Below, piece after piece: positions 11,620 to 25,451 of a stretch of DNA of 64,000 nt (position 1 is its first letter; each line of letters begins with the position of its first letter). The stretch is taken from positions 5,475,677 to 5,539,676 of the forward strand of contig CANTUZ010000023.1 of NCBI GenBank assembly GCA_947846985.1. Direction: 5' to 3'. The position numbers and the translations under genes were made by a program. Source of the stretch: Fratercula arctica (lineage: Eukaryota > Chordata > Aves > Charadriiformes > Alcidae). The notes beneath the pieces were generated by a model. That model searched no databases. It was not told the DNA's origin and was given only the letters and a program-made list of their open reading frames with translations.

Positions 11620-12851
11620 AATAGAAACCCAATTTCTTTGTTGAAAAACGGTGCTTCAACAGTAATGCAAATGCACGTGCATGGTGCAGAGCAGATGAAG
11701 GGCCAGGCCCCATCTCTCTTTCACAGGAACTCTGTTCTTCACTGGAATTTACTTGCTGGGAGGGATATAATACAAGAAGTCCATGACTAAGGTATTTCTT
11801 TAGCTATTGTTCAAGCTAACGTATTTTAGCTGCTGGCAAATGCGTTTTTTTGAACTATTTAAGTTTGCATTCTTTGTGGGAAGAAAAACGCTAATAATAT
11901 ATGTGTGCAGGTTCAGTAGCAACAATCAGTAAATACGGAGCTCTGCTCTTAAAGACAAATGCGTAACACGGTTAACTGGCCGAAAAGTGAAAGGTAGATA
12001 AATTCATACGGAATATATGATGCAAATCTTGGTAACCCGTGTATTTAACCTTTATCTGAAGAAGAGTGAGCTGCTTAAACCAAGAGTAATTCCCTTCTAA
12101 TGAACATGTGCCAGTTGAAGTGACAGCCATTGCAGTCAGAAATACATGTATTTTGGGGTAAATCAGATGTCTGCTTTATCTCTGTGACTTCAGTGTCTTG
12201 GGTTCCTGTGGCTTGTGAAAATTAGCATTATCTCTGAGGGTTGCATCCAAATGTTGGGCTGGGGATGGCCTTCCTTTACACTGTGGATGGAGGGGATGGT
12301 TCTTATGTAGCTTGTATGTGTGCACGGCCGCGTCAGAGGCACGGCAGACTGGCTGTGCTCCTCGTTCAGATCTCGTTTATTTGGAAAATTTAAAATTACA
12401 GTTAGAACTTAATGATCAATAGACCATTCATAAGTCTGGAAATGCTGCTTTAGAAGGAAAACGGTTTCTCTTTTAAAGACCTAGAGCCCATCGCCTTTGA
12501 AAATCCAGGAGTTCTGCAGGGGTAGAAAACAACTCAAAAATTGAATTGCTCTTATTGGGTTGAAAAAAACCAAATGGCCAGCTCTCAGTGGTGTAAATCA
12601 GCCTGCCCATGGACTTCAGTGACCCGCTGGAGACTTGCATGGATTCTGGCCTTGTCCCCACAATATTTAAGCTTCATTTAAAGAGGCTCCAATTGGGCTG
12701 CTGGCTCAGATGACAATTAGCTAAGACACCTGTAGGAATATATCTAGTTTTTGTCAGAGTGAGCTGTAGGAAAAAGGAAGTCTCTTGCTGTGGACGCAGT
12801 ATGATACGAACCTGTAGATCTGCATACTCCTTTGGAATAGCGTTATATTTT

Positions 12852-12863
12852 GGGGGGGGGGGG
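12852..12863. repeat. Poly(G) tract, 12 G
   Basis: A run of twelve G is followed by TGGTGTGTGTC. It is a simple repeat with no visible function. Confidence 0.9.
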
Positions 12864-13557
12864 TGGTGTGTGTCTTATTTGGTCTTTTTTGCTAGTTGAT
12901 TTCTTTGCTTAATAGTAAAGTAAGTGCTCAAGTAGGAAGAACAAGGTAGCTCCATGGTTCTCTTGAAAGCACTAGAGCAGGGGAGTAGTAAATTTGCTTA
13001 ATGAGCATGCATTAACACTTAACGCTGCTGTCAATAACATCAACTCGTGTCAGGCATGCAGCCGGGGTAACAGGGCAGGGACACAAATCAGCCTTTTTAA
13101 AAAGCAGAGGGCTTCTCTGTGGCACCTGGTTGAAGTTATCGCTCATTTCTGGGGAGGAAAATCCCACCATACTTACAAGGCTTGAAGTCTCCTTTTGAAA
13201 AGGCCCCTAGTAATTTGGGGTTCTGAAGAGTTCCTACAGCGTCCCAGGGGCAATCGCAAAAAATGAACTGATGGCAACTTCAGAAACATTTACTCGACTT
13301 TAAAAGACTCTTTGCCTCCTGCAAGACTGTGTTGTTTAAGATTTTACACGAGGTAACTAGAAGAAATAAGTTCAGAATAACTTTAAGCAGTTTGGGGGGT
13401 TGAGGGGTGGGGAAAGCAGCTTGGGGAAAAAAACCTGTTGCATGCGGAGAAAACGATTTAGATTGATTTTGTGTGTGTGCTGCCCACAAACATTATGTAA
13501 ATCTGGGTTATGTAGGTCTTGACTATTTTCCTGGTTCTGCCAGTGGGCAGCTGGTTC

Positions 13558-13591
13558 AAAAAAAAAAAAAAGGGGGTGGGGTGGGGGGAGG
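13558..13591. repeat. A14 followed by G-rich tract
   Basis: Fourteen A are followed by G5-T-G4-T-G6-A-GG. The G-rich part could form a two-tier or bulged G-quadruplex, but it lacks four separate clean runs of three or more G. Confidence 0.85.
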
Positions 13592-13895
13592 TAGTATGTA
13601 AAATCACTGTAATTATACTGTCCTCATTTGTGCACTATCTTGAAATTTATTACTATTAAAAACTACCTGTGGGGTTTTTTTGCAATTTTACTGCCATTTG
13701 CATTGGAAGTAACAGGCAGGCATCCATGAAATGGTTGAGCTGTGGCTTAATCGTCAGACAAGCGTCGGAGGAGATGAAATCATGTTTCCTTCTCTTTTCC
13801 TCTGCCTGGTCTTAGGTTTGCTTAGCGAGACCAGCTTGAAGTGCAGACATCGGAGATGAACTTCTGCTATACTGAGGAGGCATCCACATGGGAAC

Positions 13896-13927
13896 TTACT
13901 CTGATTTTTAGTTACTCTGATTTTTAG
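13896..13927. repeat. Perfect 16-bp tandem duplication
   Basis: TTACTCTGATTTTTAG occurs at 13896-13911 and again at 13912-13927 without a mismatch. A partial third copy (CTGATTTTTAAAG) follows. Identity of the two units suggests a recent slippage or duplication event. Confidence 0.9.
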
Positions 13928-14941
13928 CTGATTTTTAAAGTGATTAGGGCAAGGAGTAAGCCTGGGCTCTAGAGACGGAGCTGTACTCAGAAGCTACAAC
14001 CCCCTACAAGGCACTAATAGGGAACAAATGTGTTGTGGAGAAATGAAGAGGTAGACTTTTCTAGCGGTTTAAATAAAATGACGAAACTCCCAAGATTAGT
14101 AGAGGGTTCCATAAAATGCTGTAGAGTAGGCATAGGAAATCGGTGACTGGTTTGAGAACACCGTGCAGAAGGCTTTTTCCCTAATGATTTCTAAATTTTG
14201 TTCTCTAAATGGCAATCTAAACTCTGAATTTCTCAATCTGTTTCTGACATCTGTAGAGCCATAATCATTTGATAATCCCAGTAAAAAAACCCATTGTTTG
14301 ACCTCGGGTTTAATATGCAGAGTCTGACTTGGCTGTGGTAATTTGTCCTCAGGTTTCATAATTCGAAGAACAAAGCAAAATGTTTTGATTTGACGTTAAG
14401 GAGGTGATGAGCATGTCAAGTGAGATTTGACTGATGTTTCCTCTTGTTCCTGCAATGGAATTTAAATGATTTATTGTTCAGTTACAGTGCAGGCTAAAAA
14501 CAAAATGCCTCCAAGAATTATTAATTTTTTTTCTTGTTGCTGTGGTCGGATGAGGTTTTATGAAGAACTATGGAGCTGCAGGGCACAAACTCACCGGTAT
14601 CAAACAGCAGCGAGTGGAGGTTTACTCTGTGCATGAAACTTCTGCTTTGCATTCAGTGTGAATATACAAGTATTTTCAATGGGGACGTGATTAATTTTTA
14701 CTTTTTTGGGAACTGACCTAATTATTCTGGTATTGGCACGGATGTATAAACGGTGTTACCACCAAACCGAGACCCAGAAAATAAGCCTCGCTGAGAAACA
14801 AGTTGTTTTACTGCGAAGGTGGATGTTGTCGACGCAGCTCACTCGCCACCCTGTGTGGGAACAGAGCCAGGTCAGCATGTCAAACTTTTGCTGAGGGAAG
14901 CCATATGTGTACAAGGTGCTTGCTACCACGGTAAAAAATAG

Positions 14942-15005
14942 TCATAGAATCTTCACGGTTGGAAAGGACCTTTGAGATCGTCGAGTCCAACCGTACAATC
15001 TTCTA
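14942..15005 (-). mobile_element. CR1 LINE stub, about 60 bp of 3' tail, minus strand
   Basis: On the plus strand this reads TCATAGAATCTTCACGGTTGG followed by AAAGGACCTTTGAGATCGTC and GAGTCCAACCG. Its reverse complement closely matches the tail of the long CR1 at 29955-30005 (GGTTGGACTCGATGATCTC, AAAGGTCCTTTCCAACC). It is therefore an extremely short, 5'-truncated copy of the same subfamily. Similarity is lost after about 15003. No coding content remains. Confidence 0.85.
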
Positions 15006-18000
15006 GTATATCTTTGCTCAGAGGAACGCTGAGGTTGGGTTACTCTAGAGGAGCGCGCTGCATCTATACTTGTAAGCGTTGCGAGCGTGGTATGATGGCA
15101 TATGTCACTGCAGCTGCTGAAAGATAAAGGAATTCAGCAGTATTTTTTTATTATTTCACCTCTACCTACAAGAAGCAGTTGAGAAGAAACCGAGCATTGC
15201 CGAAGACCATAGTTTTAATTCCTTTTTGGGTAATGAAGCTTTTCAGTTCTTAAACGACAGATTTTTATTTTTTTTTTCCCCCTGTAATGAATCCTCTTTC
15301 TTTTCAGTTTCATGTTCTTTGGGTATTGGGACTAAACAACTGATTTTTTTACAAACGTCTTCAGAGATCTGTACATCAGAGTATGGTCAGGGCGAACCCT
15401 TCTACCTCAGAGAACCTGTAACCCAAAAAAGAAACCTCAAATCTGATAAACTGGGGTTTTTCTCCTGCCAGTCACGAAGTCTTTGGCGGTACCTACGCAT
15501 CCCTTTTGACAAGGAACATGCAGTGAAGGGACAGCCCAAGCTCTGGTTTTTTCCTCATTAGACTAAACTGCCACTTTTCCCGTTTGGGTAAGAGCTGCAG
15601 CAGTTAAGAATAAATCTACTGGTATGTCTGTGTCTGCTCTAGAGGCAGGATTTTTTCTTTCTTGCCTTTATTCTGTTGTTGTAAAACATCAGATGTTTGC
15701 TTTTTAGAAAAACTGCCTGTTTTTCAGTTTGTATTATTAGTTAGTAGGCTTAGTTTCCTTCCTCAGCCCCTGTAGCGAGATGTTTCTATCGGGAAGGTAC
15801 ATCTCTCTGCCGGTGTTTTTCTCTTCAAGGCCGTATTTTCAGTTTCAGAAGTTGGAGCTGAGAATTGTTGCGAATTGCAGTCAGTGCTGAGCTACCTCCG
15901 CCTTTGAGGGAGGGAGTGTGAGATGATGTGGGAATCTCTGTTGCTTCTAGCGAAGGTCAGCACCCTTTTGCATCTCACCTGGAGTCTATTATGCACCCAT
16001 ATATGCCTTTGCAAGCCTGGCCCTTATTCTGTTCTGAGCCGTGATAATTCCTGAATTTTTTACTGTAAATATAGTCTTAATCTGTGTTTAAACAAAAGAG
16101 GTTTAGCAATTAGTTTTGCTCCCTTCGTTTTAGCGCAAGGAAGTTGCTGAGTGAACAATGTTTCCAAGAAGTTCTACATGTGTCGTTTCTCATCGTGATA
16201 CTTGAGGGGTATAGTAATTAGTTGGAACAGCTTAATTATCTTGCAAACAGGGCAGCACAGCTATTGTGTGCCTCCTCACTTCAGTCAAAGCATGTGAGAA
16301 GTTGAGAAATCCTTACGGCGGTGCGAGTTGTCCCTTCCTAGCCAAAATTTCAAGCCGGGCATATTTTTGGTAGTGCTCCTTAGAAATGCGCTGGAAGTCT
16401 TAACGTGACAGGATACGTTAAAATCAGGTGTAAGTTGTATATACGAAATGACTGACTTTGTCCTTGTCAGTCAGAGCTCTTAGAAGGAGCTTGATGGGAC
16501 GGTATCGACTTGTCTCGGGGTTTGTCAGTTCAGGAATAATGTTGACCAATGTAGGTCCTGTGTACATTTCAAATCTATTTTAGAACCAAATTGCAGTTTT
16601 TGGGGGGGCACAGGTTCATAGAGAAGAAGCACTGAGCCGCTGCTCTGGATGCAAATCTGCCCCGGTGCAGCCGCAGCTGTGGAAATATTCTAGAAATAAA
16701 ACACCGTGCAAGTGACTGACACCTTCTCATACAGTCCCTGAAAGTGGAGGGTATTCCAAAAGAGTATATATTTTTCTTATTTTTTATTCTACAAGGATAC
16801 ATATACGCGTATGTACTTCTGAAAGAGCTTTTTGTACAGTTCTTTGGCTTGCCTGGAGATGGCAATGTGGCAGTGTAATTGTTACACCATGGCCTACTCC
16901 CAGGAATACATAGAAATTACATTAAATTAATAATAAAAAATAAAGCTTAGCTTGAGCCAGCTCTGCAAAAATATAGGGAATAAATACGTTAGAAACATAC
17001 AGATAATGTAGCTGAAACACAGCTGATTTAACTAAATGAGAAGCTTTGTGAATGGTAAATTAATTTTTTATTGCACCCGGACACCCAACATACTTTTAAT
17101 GTTGTGTAACATCCATTTTAGTGAATGACTTACAATAAACGTAAGCAATGGCCCTTTGCTGCCGCTCATGGGCTGTGTAACGCGGGCCAGCATCGACGGC
17201 ACTGAAGACGGTGAGTTACCTGAGCTCTCAAGGTAGTCGTTGCCTTTCTGCTCCTGTGCCCGCGTCAGGCAACCCAGGTTTCTACTTTATCAACAGAAGC
17301 TTGGAAGCTTAAATAAGCTTTTTCCAGAACATTTTGCTTGCTTGTAGCCGAGAGAATTTTTTTTTTTTTTGTGAAAAGGGGAAATGAAAAGGTCTTGTGC
17401 TTAATTACAGCACTAACTGTAAGAGTAATGCCTGCTCTAGTAGAAAATGTTTCACTTCGACTTGTTTCTAAGAGTTCTGCTATGAGTATTGGGGTTATCC
17501 TTGATTTGCAAAAGGAGAGACTGATGTGCAGGGAGATGGACTCAGTGGTTAACCAAATGGACCCGTTTGGCTAGTGCCAAATCTGGGGAGATAACCCAGG
17601 TCTATCGAACCCCAGTTTCTTGGGCGATGCTCTCGGCAAAAGGAACTCAGACAAGATCTCCCACGTCTGTACCTGAGCAGGCTTCAGTGCAGGAAATCCC
17701 CTTGGGTTCTTCGGATCATTAAGAATACAAGGGAAACGGCAGATGATATAATTTGGGAACCCACTTTTATATGAAGCTCTAGGGATATCAGAAATCTGCA
17801 AAATTTTTTTCGGGGCAGACAATGTCTGCAAGCTAAACACAGCGGGTTTGTTCAATAAAATGTTCTGGCTCAAAGTATTTCCTTAAATTCCCCCTTGGTG
17901 TCAAGACATCTGAGCTTGGTAAACTGTTTTCTTTGCTGTTCCAGGCTGGAGATCTCTTCCACTGTGTTATTTCTGTTGCTCAAGCACCCACCGTTGTATT

Positions 18001-21000
18001 CTAATACCTTTGCTGATGGGAGGTAAATACAGTATAAATTGTCACTTTGACATGTTACACTTTGTAGTGTGTTGAATAATGCATTTAACACGCTGTCATG
18101 ATGTACCTGCACCTTGCCAAACGTTTGCAATCGTGTCTGCTCGTTTTGTACTTTAAGATGTGGCTATTTGTTTACGAAGCACTTCTTGCTCCAAGAAATC
18201 TTGTTTTGCGCAGTTGCCACCGCTGCAGATATTCAGGGAGAGGACGGAGGAGACATTCTAGCGAATGGGTTGAATGGCCCCACAAAATGAAGGAGGATGG
18301 CTTTTCTCTTTTGGGTGTTTTAATTTTCTTGTGGCATTCCTCTGGCATGTTATTTTCTGAGCTTGGAAGCTGTTTGGAGAGGGAAGGAAGATCAGCTCCG
18401 ATCCTCACAAGCTCTGCGCTGTATTTTTAGTTCTGTCACAGATGCAGTATGTTACCCTGCTGTGCCACCCCATCACACTCGGTTCCCCAGCGCCCCAGAA
18501 GGTGGCTTCAATACCTCAAACCCCTTCCCCATCCAGCTGCACTTTTCCAGACCTAACTGTGTCATTTGAAGATGTTACGGTCCCAGGCTTGCATGGAATA
18601 CACCCAATCTCTAGCAGTATCTCGCTGGTGTGATTTCAGATACAATAGGAAAGAAGCAGCGTTTGTTGCATAGAAATGCTTTAAAAAGACTTGATGTCTC
18701 ATAAAACTTGGCCCCATAAAGTCAGGTTGAGAAGCACCCTTTCCCTTTTCTTTCCCAAATATAAACTGAGCATTTGTGACTAGCACTCATCCACAGGGAG
18801 GCCAAAAAAATCAAGTTCTTCCAAAATGTGGCTATGCAGGGCTACATGGGAAAAGGAAAACTGATATTCAGTTATCAAGTGTCTCATTTGGACACACTTA
18901 GTTAATTTGAAAAGCAAATGAAGGAAGGACCTCAACCATCTGCCTAATGTTGTGCTTCTCTTCCTGAGTCTTTTTCTGATTATGATATTCTGGCAGCGCT
19001 GTGGCTCCGCTATCCACGGCTGCGCTCCAGACAGAGCAAAGAATACAGAGAGCGTAGGAGCAATTAACTGCTGTCGGAACTGGACTGTGTGTCGCTGGAG
19101 GTGTCAGTAGAATTAACCGTAGTCAGTCATAGGAGAATAAAAGCTGGATAAACTGTTGTTAATCTTTTTACACTTGGATTAATTGCAGCAACTGTAATCT
19201 CCTGGTTGACTTCCAAATGCTTAGTTCGGGATGCGAGTCAACTCTTAGCTTGGACAAGTGCTAAACCGAAGGTGCGAATGTGGGTTCCTGGAGCTGTGGC
19301 CTGGCCACTTGTGCCATGCTCTGCTTGGTATTCCTTAGCCCAGACTGTCGAGAAAGCAAGTGCAGGATGAGAAGGATGATCGGAGGCAAGGCTTTCAGTT
19401 CAGGTTAAATGATAGAAATTAAAAAACAAGATGGATAAGGAGAGGGAACGATTTCTGTGGGATGCTATTTTTCACAATGGAAGAAGCAGAGGGGCACTAG
19501 AAATTAGAAGGCAGTGGGTTTCAAATATAAAATGGAAGTAATGCTTAAGAAAACAAGGGATTAAATTGTGGGGGCCTTGCAGCTGATGTTGCAGCAACTT
19601 GAAATGTAGATTAATTCAAAAAAAGGGGTAAGGGATTTCCTGGAGGATATATTCCCCAGTGTTCCAGGTGCCACTTTCAGCTCTGAAAACAATGCACCTC
19701 TCTGATTGTTTGGGGGCTGGCGGACAAATCATTGCGCGCTTGTCTTTGATCACGCTGTTCTTTAAGCATCCACCACCAGTAAAACTGGGTTAGGCGGACT
19801 ATTGGATTGACCTTCAGCTGGACTTGCATTTTTATGGGGAGAAGCGGTTGATAACTGTATTGTTCTCGTCTTCTTGGGGAGTTGATAGCTCCATCTGTGT
19901 GGAACAGAGTTTTTTTTTCCACGTAGTCTATGCAGTTTGAAAAGCTTTTGAATCCTTGCACAGCATTTGATACAAGGGGGCTTTTAAAATGCAGGTCATT
20001 ATTGTTCTATGTTGAGCTCTGGGTAGTGAATGCGGATGTATTTCCTCTTCAGAAAGTTCTATTTATGCTGCAATGGTGCTGCAGGCCAATTTCTGTATCG
20101 TTTCTGTGCATTTATCTCTGTTGATGATGGTTTAGTGAGGAGGTCTGTCTTTATATTGTCAGTGACTTAATGATGAGAATCAGAGCCTTTTAGGATTTGC
20201 AGGGGAAAGGAAGTGCTTGACAGGCACTGCTGAAACGGTTTAGCCAATCTTTCATTTTAACAATAGGGAAATAAAATAACCCAAGTGCAGAAATAGATAT
20301 TCTTGAAGCCCAACGTAATGCTCATCAGCATAGATAAACACATAAAGGATTGATGCGTTTTAAAACTATGTCAAAGATTCCTGTTCAAAAGCCGTGTTAA
20401 AAACAATTGGAGAGGGCTCGTTCTGCACCTCTTACGTTCCAGAATGGATTAAAAGGGATTTGAGAGGAAAAGGAGTATTGCCTGGAGGTAGGAGTCTAGA
20501 ATGGCTTCTCACTGCTGCTTCCCTGCTCTGCCAACTGCGTGCTCTGACCCTTTGGTGTTACGACTCCTGTGAATGAAGATGATTTGTTAGTTGTAATAAA
20601 TTTTGCTTCTAAGGTCTGAAATGGTGGGAGTATCAGGAAACAGGAGTTTCTCTGCCAAATCGGTGCTCCCAGACCCCGGGATAAGTAACGTTGCACTGAA
20701 CGAAGCCTTGTTTCTCTGGGGTGAACTACAGCTTTAGGGGAAATTCCTGGTGAGGATCACGAAGGTGAAAAGCCTGTCTTTACTTCAGTTTTCCTGTCTC
20801 ATTACAATGAATATTATGTCATTTCCAGGTGTGCCGCTTCATGGACTAACGGGTACATTACTGCCTTATGAGCTCCTCCAGGAGCTCCAGCAAAGGCGTA
20901 AGAAGGATGTTTAACACCAACCTGTTCAAGTGCCTTAACAGAACGGAGCGTAAAAGCATTGATTTCAATGCGGTGATTCCTTTTTTCCGCCCTCACAACA

Positions 21001-24000
21001 TAGCAAACACTGCCAGCCTTGTGTGTGAAGGAAGTGTTACTGCCCAGCGCTGCAGCAGCGCTGCCTGCAGCTGCACCACGGCTTTGTTTCTTCCCAACGG
21101 ACAGATACAAGCCTTGTGCTGGGGACTGTCACGGAAAGGTGTTGAATTCACATGAATACCCTCTGGAGTCCCAGGCCTGGTCGCGTATTCTGCGGTGAGG
21201 ATTTCTAAGGAATTTTCCCTGGTAAACGTAGTCCTTTGCTACATTAATGAGAATCCAGCTGCCGCGGCACCAGCCAAACTTTTTACAGCTTCAGTAATAG
21301 TGTGAAGTTCAAATACGTTGAGTCGCTAAACAACATCTTGCCCTAAATTACGCTGTCCTTGTTTGCAGCCAGTAGCAAAAGCCTTTCTAGGGCTGCTCTG
21401 CCAGCTTAAAATATCCATGGCAAAGTCATGACTTAACTGTCCGTGTCCTTCTGTTGAGCTTTCCAGGATGCCCGCGGTGAATTTCGAAACCTCTTCTTCT
21501 GCAGGAGAAATGTCCATGTTTAAGCTACGCCTCCTGAGTCAACTTCTAAGCGTTGCTGTCTTGGTCTTGAAGTTCTGTTGCTACGTCTGATGGAAGGCCA
21601 AGAGTCCCCAAGAGAAAATTCAGCATCAAAAAACCAAACCTGACTTTTCTGCCTTGAGATTGCGTTGGAAATGAGTGGCCGAGTTCAGCAGGTGAGGTTG
21701 CGCGAATGGGCAGTGTTCAAGATTGGCTGCTTCTGTAGGACATTCAACAGGAGTTGGGTTCTCCTATTCTTACAATGTGGACTTGACCAAGGATCTCTTT
21801 GTAGCCAGGCATTTGAAGGGCTGTTCTGTTGCACTGGTGGAAGAAATTAGGAATTCAATGGTTGTGTTTCACAGCGGCTCTCCTAAAGATAATTAGCTGG
21901 TTGCATGATTGCACAATTGTTCCTGTTGGGTTCTGGAGTGTTTTCCTTCCTCCTTTTCTCCCTCTGCGGTTAATTAAACACACAAAATTACAGTTTAAAA
22001 AAATTGGTTTTAAGGCAAAAGCTTGTTAGGGATCAGAGGAACTTTGTGGGCTGCTGAATGCTAGCTGTCTAATCGAGAGACTCAGCCCTGATAAACACGT
22101 GCTTCAACCTCATCTCAGGTCCACAGAAATTAAGCAGATGTTCTGATACGGCTGTGAACCGATATCGCTACAGAGTTCACACGCTACATCTTACAGGAAC
22201 CAACGAAACCTTTTTTCTTTTTTTTTTTTTGTGAACCTCAGTAGGAAACTATAGAAAATATGGGTGCTTTTGAAAATGAGATGACAGATGGTGTTAACAT
22301 TGACCTACTCAAAAAGCAGCCTGTCTAGCTCTAAGTATTTCAGGAATATCTGTCATTAAGGTACGCTTTTGGTAATGGCACAGAGCTGTAGCCGAGCACT
22401 TTCTAAGACAGCAATTTTCCCTTGGAAAATACACATCTACTGAAATATTTCCCATGGTGATTTGCCACTTTTTAAAAATGAGATATTTTGATAAAGCCAG
22501 AAAATGTAATTGAAACTTTTGTTATATAAATTAATGGGGAAGATGTGAGGTTGATTTGCTGTGTCTGAAGTAAAGTACTTCAGGGTAATTTGTTTTGCTT
22601 GTCTGATGGAGAACGTTTTTGTTTGCTTTGTGCTTGGTAAGAGAGGATGTTTTGAAGTCTGGATGTTTTGCTGTTCCCAGTGGAATGGCAACTTCTGGTT
22701 TCAAAACAAACAAATAAAAGGCCTCTGCTTGGAGGAGGTGAGTTTGCTTGTTCTTTGCCTTTGTGCTCCACGCTTGCAACAGAAAAAGAAGTGAAACGCT
22801 GTCATTGTTCACGGGTCCCTTCGCGCCACAAAGTCTCAATGTTTTTAGAGGAAGAGCAAGGGATTTGTCCAGCTTTCAGAAACTGTTCATAAAAATGCTT
22901 TGTGATGTGGTAAACTGAAAGACACGAGTCCATAGTAACACTTCTCGAAATGAAAGTTTTGAAGAGTGGAAGTTCTCTCAATATAAAATAGCTTTGAGTG
23001 ATGAAGTCCAGATAATACTTGCTAAGTCTCTCAATAGCTGTGGTAGGAGAAATTAGCCAGAATTTGAAAAGCAATTATAATGACCAGCGAGAAATTCTTC
23101 AAAAAGAAAACTGGCATTTAGATGTTTGACTTAAAGGGAACTGAAAGGGGACTAAAGGCCATTCGCTCTCCTGCAGATCTCCCAGATAAAAAATGAAAGT
23201 CCTGATCTTTCACCACTTAGATTAAGTTTGTCTGGCAACTTAAATATGGCATGCTTGAATCAAAGTGCCATCCCCGTGCAATCGGCCTGGCAGGGAGGAT
23301 TTTACCTGGCCATATGGGTTAGGTCAGGTTCATTGCCACAAAGAAGCCGTGTAAGCGCTCTCAGTGGGAAGTGTTCATACTAATTCAGTTACACACACAG
23401 CCAAAATATACCCCTGGATTCTGGAAATGCCCACACCAAAAATAATTGTAACAGATATTTCCAAGAACTGCTGGTGGCTTCTGGACTCCTGAGCATCGAA
23501 TCCTGTGAGGATATTTGCAGCTGGGTTCCCCAAATCCCCGGTCACGCAGTTCTGTCACTTCCTAGAGAAATCCATCCTTACATGTTGTGCATATTTACGT
23601 TCTCTGCCAAGAAAAGTAGCTTCCACAAAGCTCTCTTGGCGTTTAAAAATAAAAAAAATAAAAATCTGCTAAGTTGCTGAAGGTCAGTGTGTAATGGCAT
23701 GACATCGGATGTGACACCGCTGCTAATCTAATGAGAGGAAAACAGATGTGGGAAGCTCCTATGATTTCCTGCTTATTAAGATCAGATTTGTCCTGTGATT
23801 ATGAGTCTTTTTTGCCTGCTGGAGATGTGGCCGTTTAGACAATGCTCTTAAAGACGCGTGTGAGAATTATTAAGAGCTGGTTTGGCATAGGGTCTTGCCT
23901 GTCTGCTGTTGGCACTAGTTTAGTAGTGAGATAAATGTTATCCCCTTCAGAAGTAATTAGGACAACTGTTTTATGTGTGTGCACATCTCAGACAACTATG

Positions 24001-24500
24001 AAAATGCTACAGATTTCATAATCTTTGCCATTTTTTCTAAAGACAATTATCTGGGTTAAGCAAACTCTTCCTGGCTCAGTGGCCAGACTTTCGAACAATG
24101 CCTGCCTGGTTTTATTCATTATTTACTACTTAACATCAGTTATGTGTTTCTATATCCAGTGTCCTATTTTTCACACTTGATTGGGTTTTTGTTTGAGTAT
24201 TTCCCGGTGCCAAACGCCTACTTATACCTCTTACAGTTAGGAGAGCTGATATTTCTTGTGGTGCGAGTCTGCAGAGACCAGTTTAATTAGTACTCGTGGG
24301 ATGGTTATAAACCCTAAAACTCAGTTACATGATGGGTGGGAGAATGGACTGGAAATCTCTCTTATTTTTCCTGTAAATTTATGTTACGCGATCATACATT
24401 CCTTCCCCAAAGTTACGACAGGCAGCGTGTTTATCCTTTCTTGGTGTCTAATAACATTGCCAATTATCATGAACCTGTAAACAAGAAACGCCAAAGGTTC
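15006..24500. other. Unique noncoding stretch, no gene recognised
   Basis: No exon, RNA gene or named repeat is recognised. ORFs up to about 111 codons occur on both strands, but overlapping ORFs in several frames and simple low-complexity translations indicate chance. Small local features include T runs near 17350, 19911 and 22212, and an 18-bp near-palindrome (GAGCTCCT-CC-AGGAGCTC) at 20870-20887. A GC-rich CAGCGCTGCAGCAGCGCTG-like patch lies at 21046-21076. Nothing here supports a specific function. Confidence 0.5.
20870..20887. repeat. Short perfect inverted repeat (8-bp arms)
   Basis: GAGCTCCT and AGGAGCTC are exact reverse complements separated by CC. At this length it may be chance. 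No terminator or protein-site context is visible. Confidence 0.6.
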
Positions 24501-24504
24501 GTTA

Positions 24505-24680
24505 ACTTTAAAACCAAAGAGAAAATGGGGTTTGAGGCAACGCTCTAAAGGATGCCGTAGGGGCGGCCAGGTGAATGTGAAAGCACATCAGGGGTTATTA
24601 GCTGAATCCCCATAACTCGGGTCTGCCCAAATGAGTACACGGCAAGCAGATGTTTTACTGCTGCGGTGCAGCTGCCATCC
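24505..24680. repeat. Imperfect dispersed repeat, copy 1, unassigned family
   Basis: The core at 24549-24605 (GATGCCGTAGGGGCGGCCAG... then TTATTAGCT) aligns with 25893-25948 at about 70% identity by hand, with nearly all differences being transitions. Similarity extends weakly upstream (AAAATGGGG...GAGG) and downstream (an ACTCGGGTCTG versus ACCGAGTCTG block, then GGTGCAGCTG versus GGTACAGTTG). The transition bias is typical of two old copies of one transposable element. I cannot name the family. The antisense ORF of 187 codons at 24545-25108 overlaps it and has no recognised domain. Confidence 0.5.
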
Positions 24681-25451
24681 AAGCCTTGGAAGTACCGGCT
24701 CCTTAGATTAACAAAGAAACCCAAGGTTGAAGGTAATGATGTCTGAAAATAAACTAGAAATGGCAGGCTGGTGAAAATTAGGCAGGGTTGATTAAAGCAA
24801 ACACAAGGATCTCTAGCAGAGTTTAAATACACCTGCGGCCGTGAGATCATTTGATACCTGTGTTCATTTGATCGTGTGCCCACTGGGACGTGTCCCAAAT
24901 CCTTCCCTGAGCATTTAAGTGACATGGGGTGGAGCGAGGAGGGATGTAAAGTTATGTGTAAGAATTGGAGCCTAAATCCCTGTTGTCTTTGTAGTTCTCT
25001 TGTGAACCTGCTCCAATGGCCACCAAATCGATGAAAAGACTGCTCTTCACTGAGTTGGGGTTGGAACCCCCAAGAACAGAGCTGTTCAAGGTTTGTCTGG
25101 ACGATCATGGCTCAAGAATCGAAGGATGCTATTGTAGTCCCAGAGCTTGCCTTTGACTGCAGCGTCTCTGTGTTCACGGAAATGGCAGCACAAAGCGCTC
25201 CTTCAGGCTTTGACTCTTTTCAGGAGAGACTGACGGGGCACAGATGGCGAATACTGCAGTCCTTGCTGGTTCCAGTGGCTGCGACGAAACAGTTCTCATG
25301 AAGAAGGGCTGCGGGGTCAGACCCATGCACTTGTGTAAGATTGAATCCTCAGCTGCAATTGCATCTGCTGCACTCCATTGGTTTTACTTTTGCTTAACAG
25401 ACCATAAACAATTTGTTTACATAGACAGCTTTTCATCTTCCACAGTGAATC

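Larger units (their letters stand above)
9335..14941. other. Unique noncoding stretch with long homopolymer runs
   Basis: No gene is recognised. The longest ORF (134 codons, 9433-9837) has no motif I recognise and no flanking gene structure. The region is notable for homopolymer tracts: T21 at 9864-9884, T24 directly followed by G9 at 11587-11619, G12 at 12852-12863, and A14 followed by a G-rich tract at 13558-13591. A perfect 16-bp tandem duplication lies at 13896-13927. The rest is AT-rich sequence of no recognised family. Confidence 0.5.

Noticed and set aside
24545..25108. Antisense ORF of 187 codons, the longest open frame outside the CR1 copies
   Set aside because: No recognised domain or signal. 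It overlaps an imperfect repeat. Its length is attainable by chance in 64 kb read in six frames.
25040..25115. Possible CR1 tail around GGTTGGAACCCCC
   Set aside because: Only a short CR1-like word matches. The flanks do not follow any tail type in the window, and no terminal ATTCTATG-like repeat is near.
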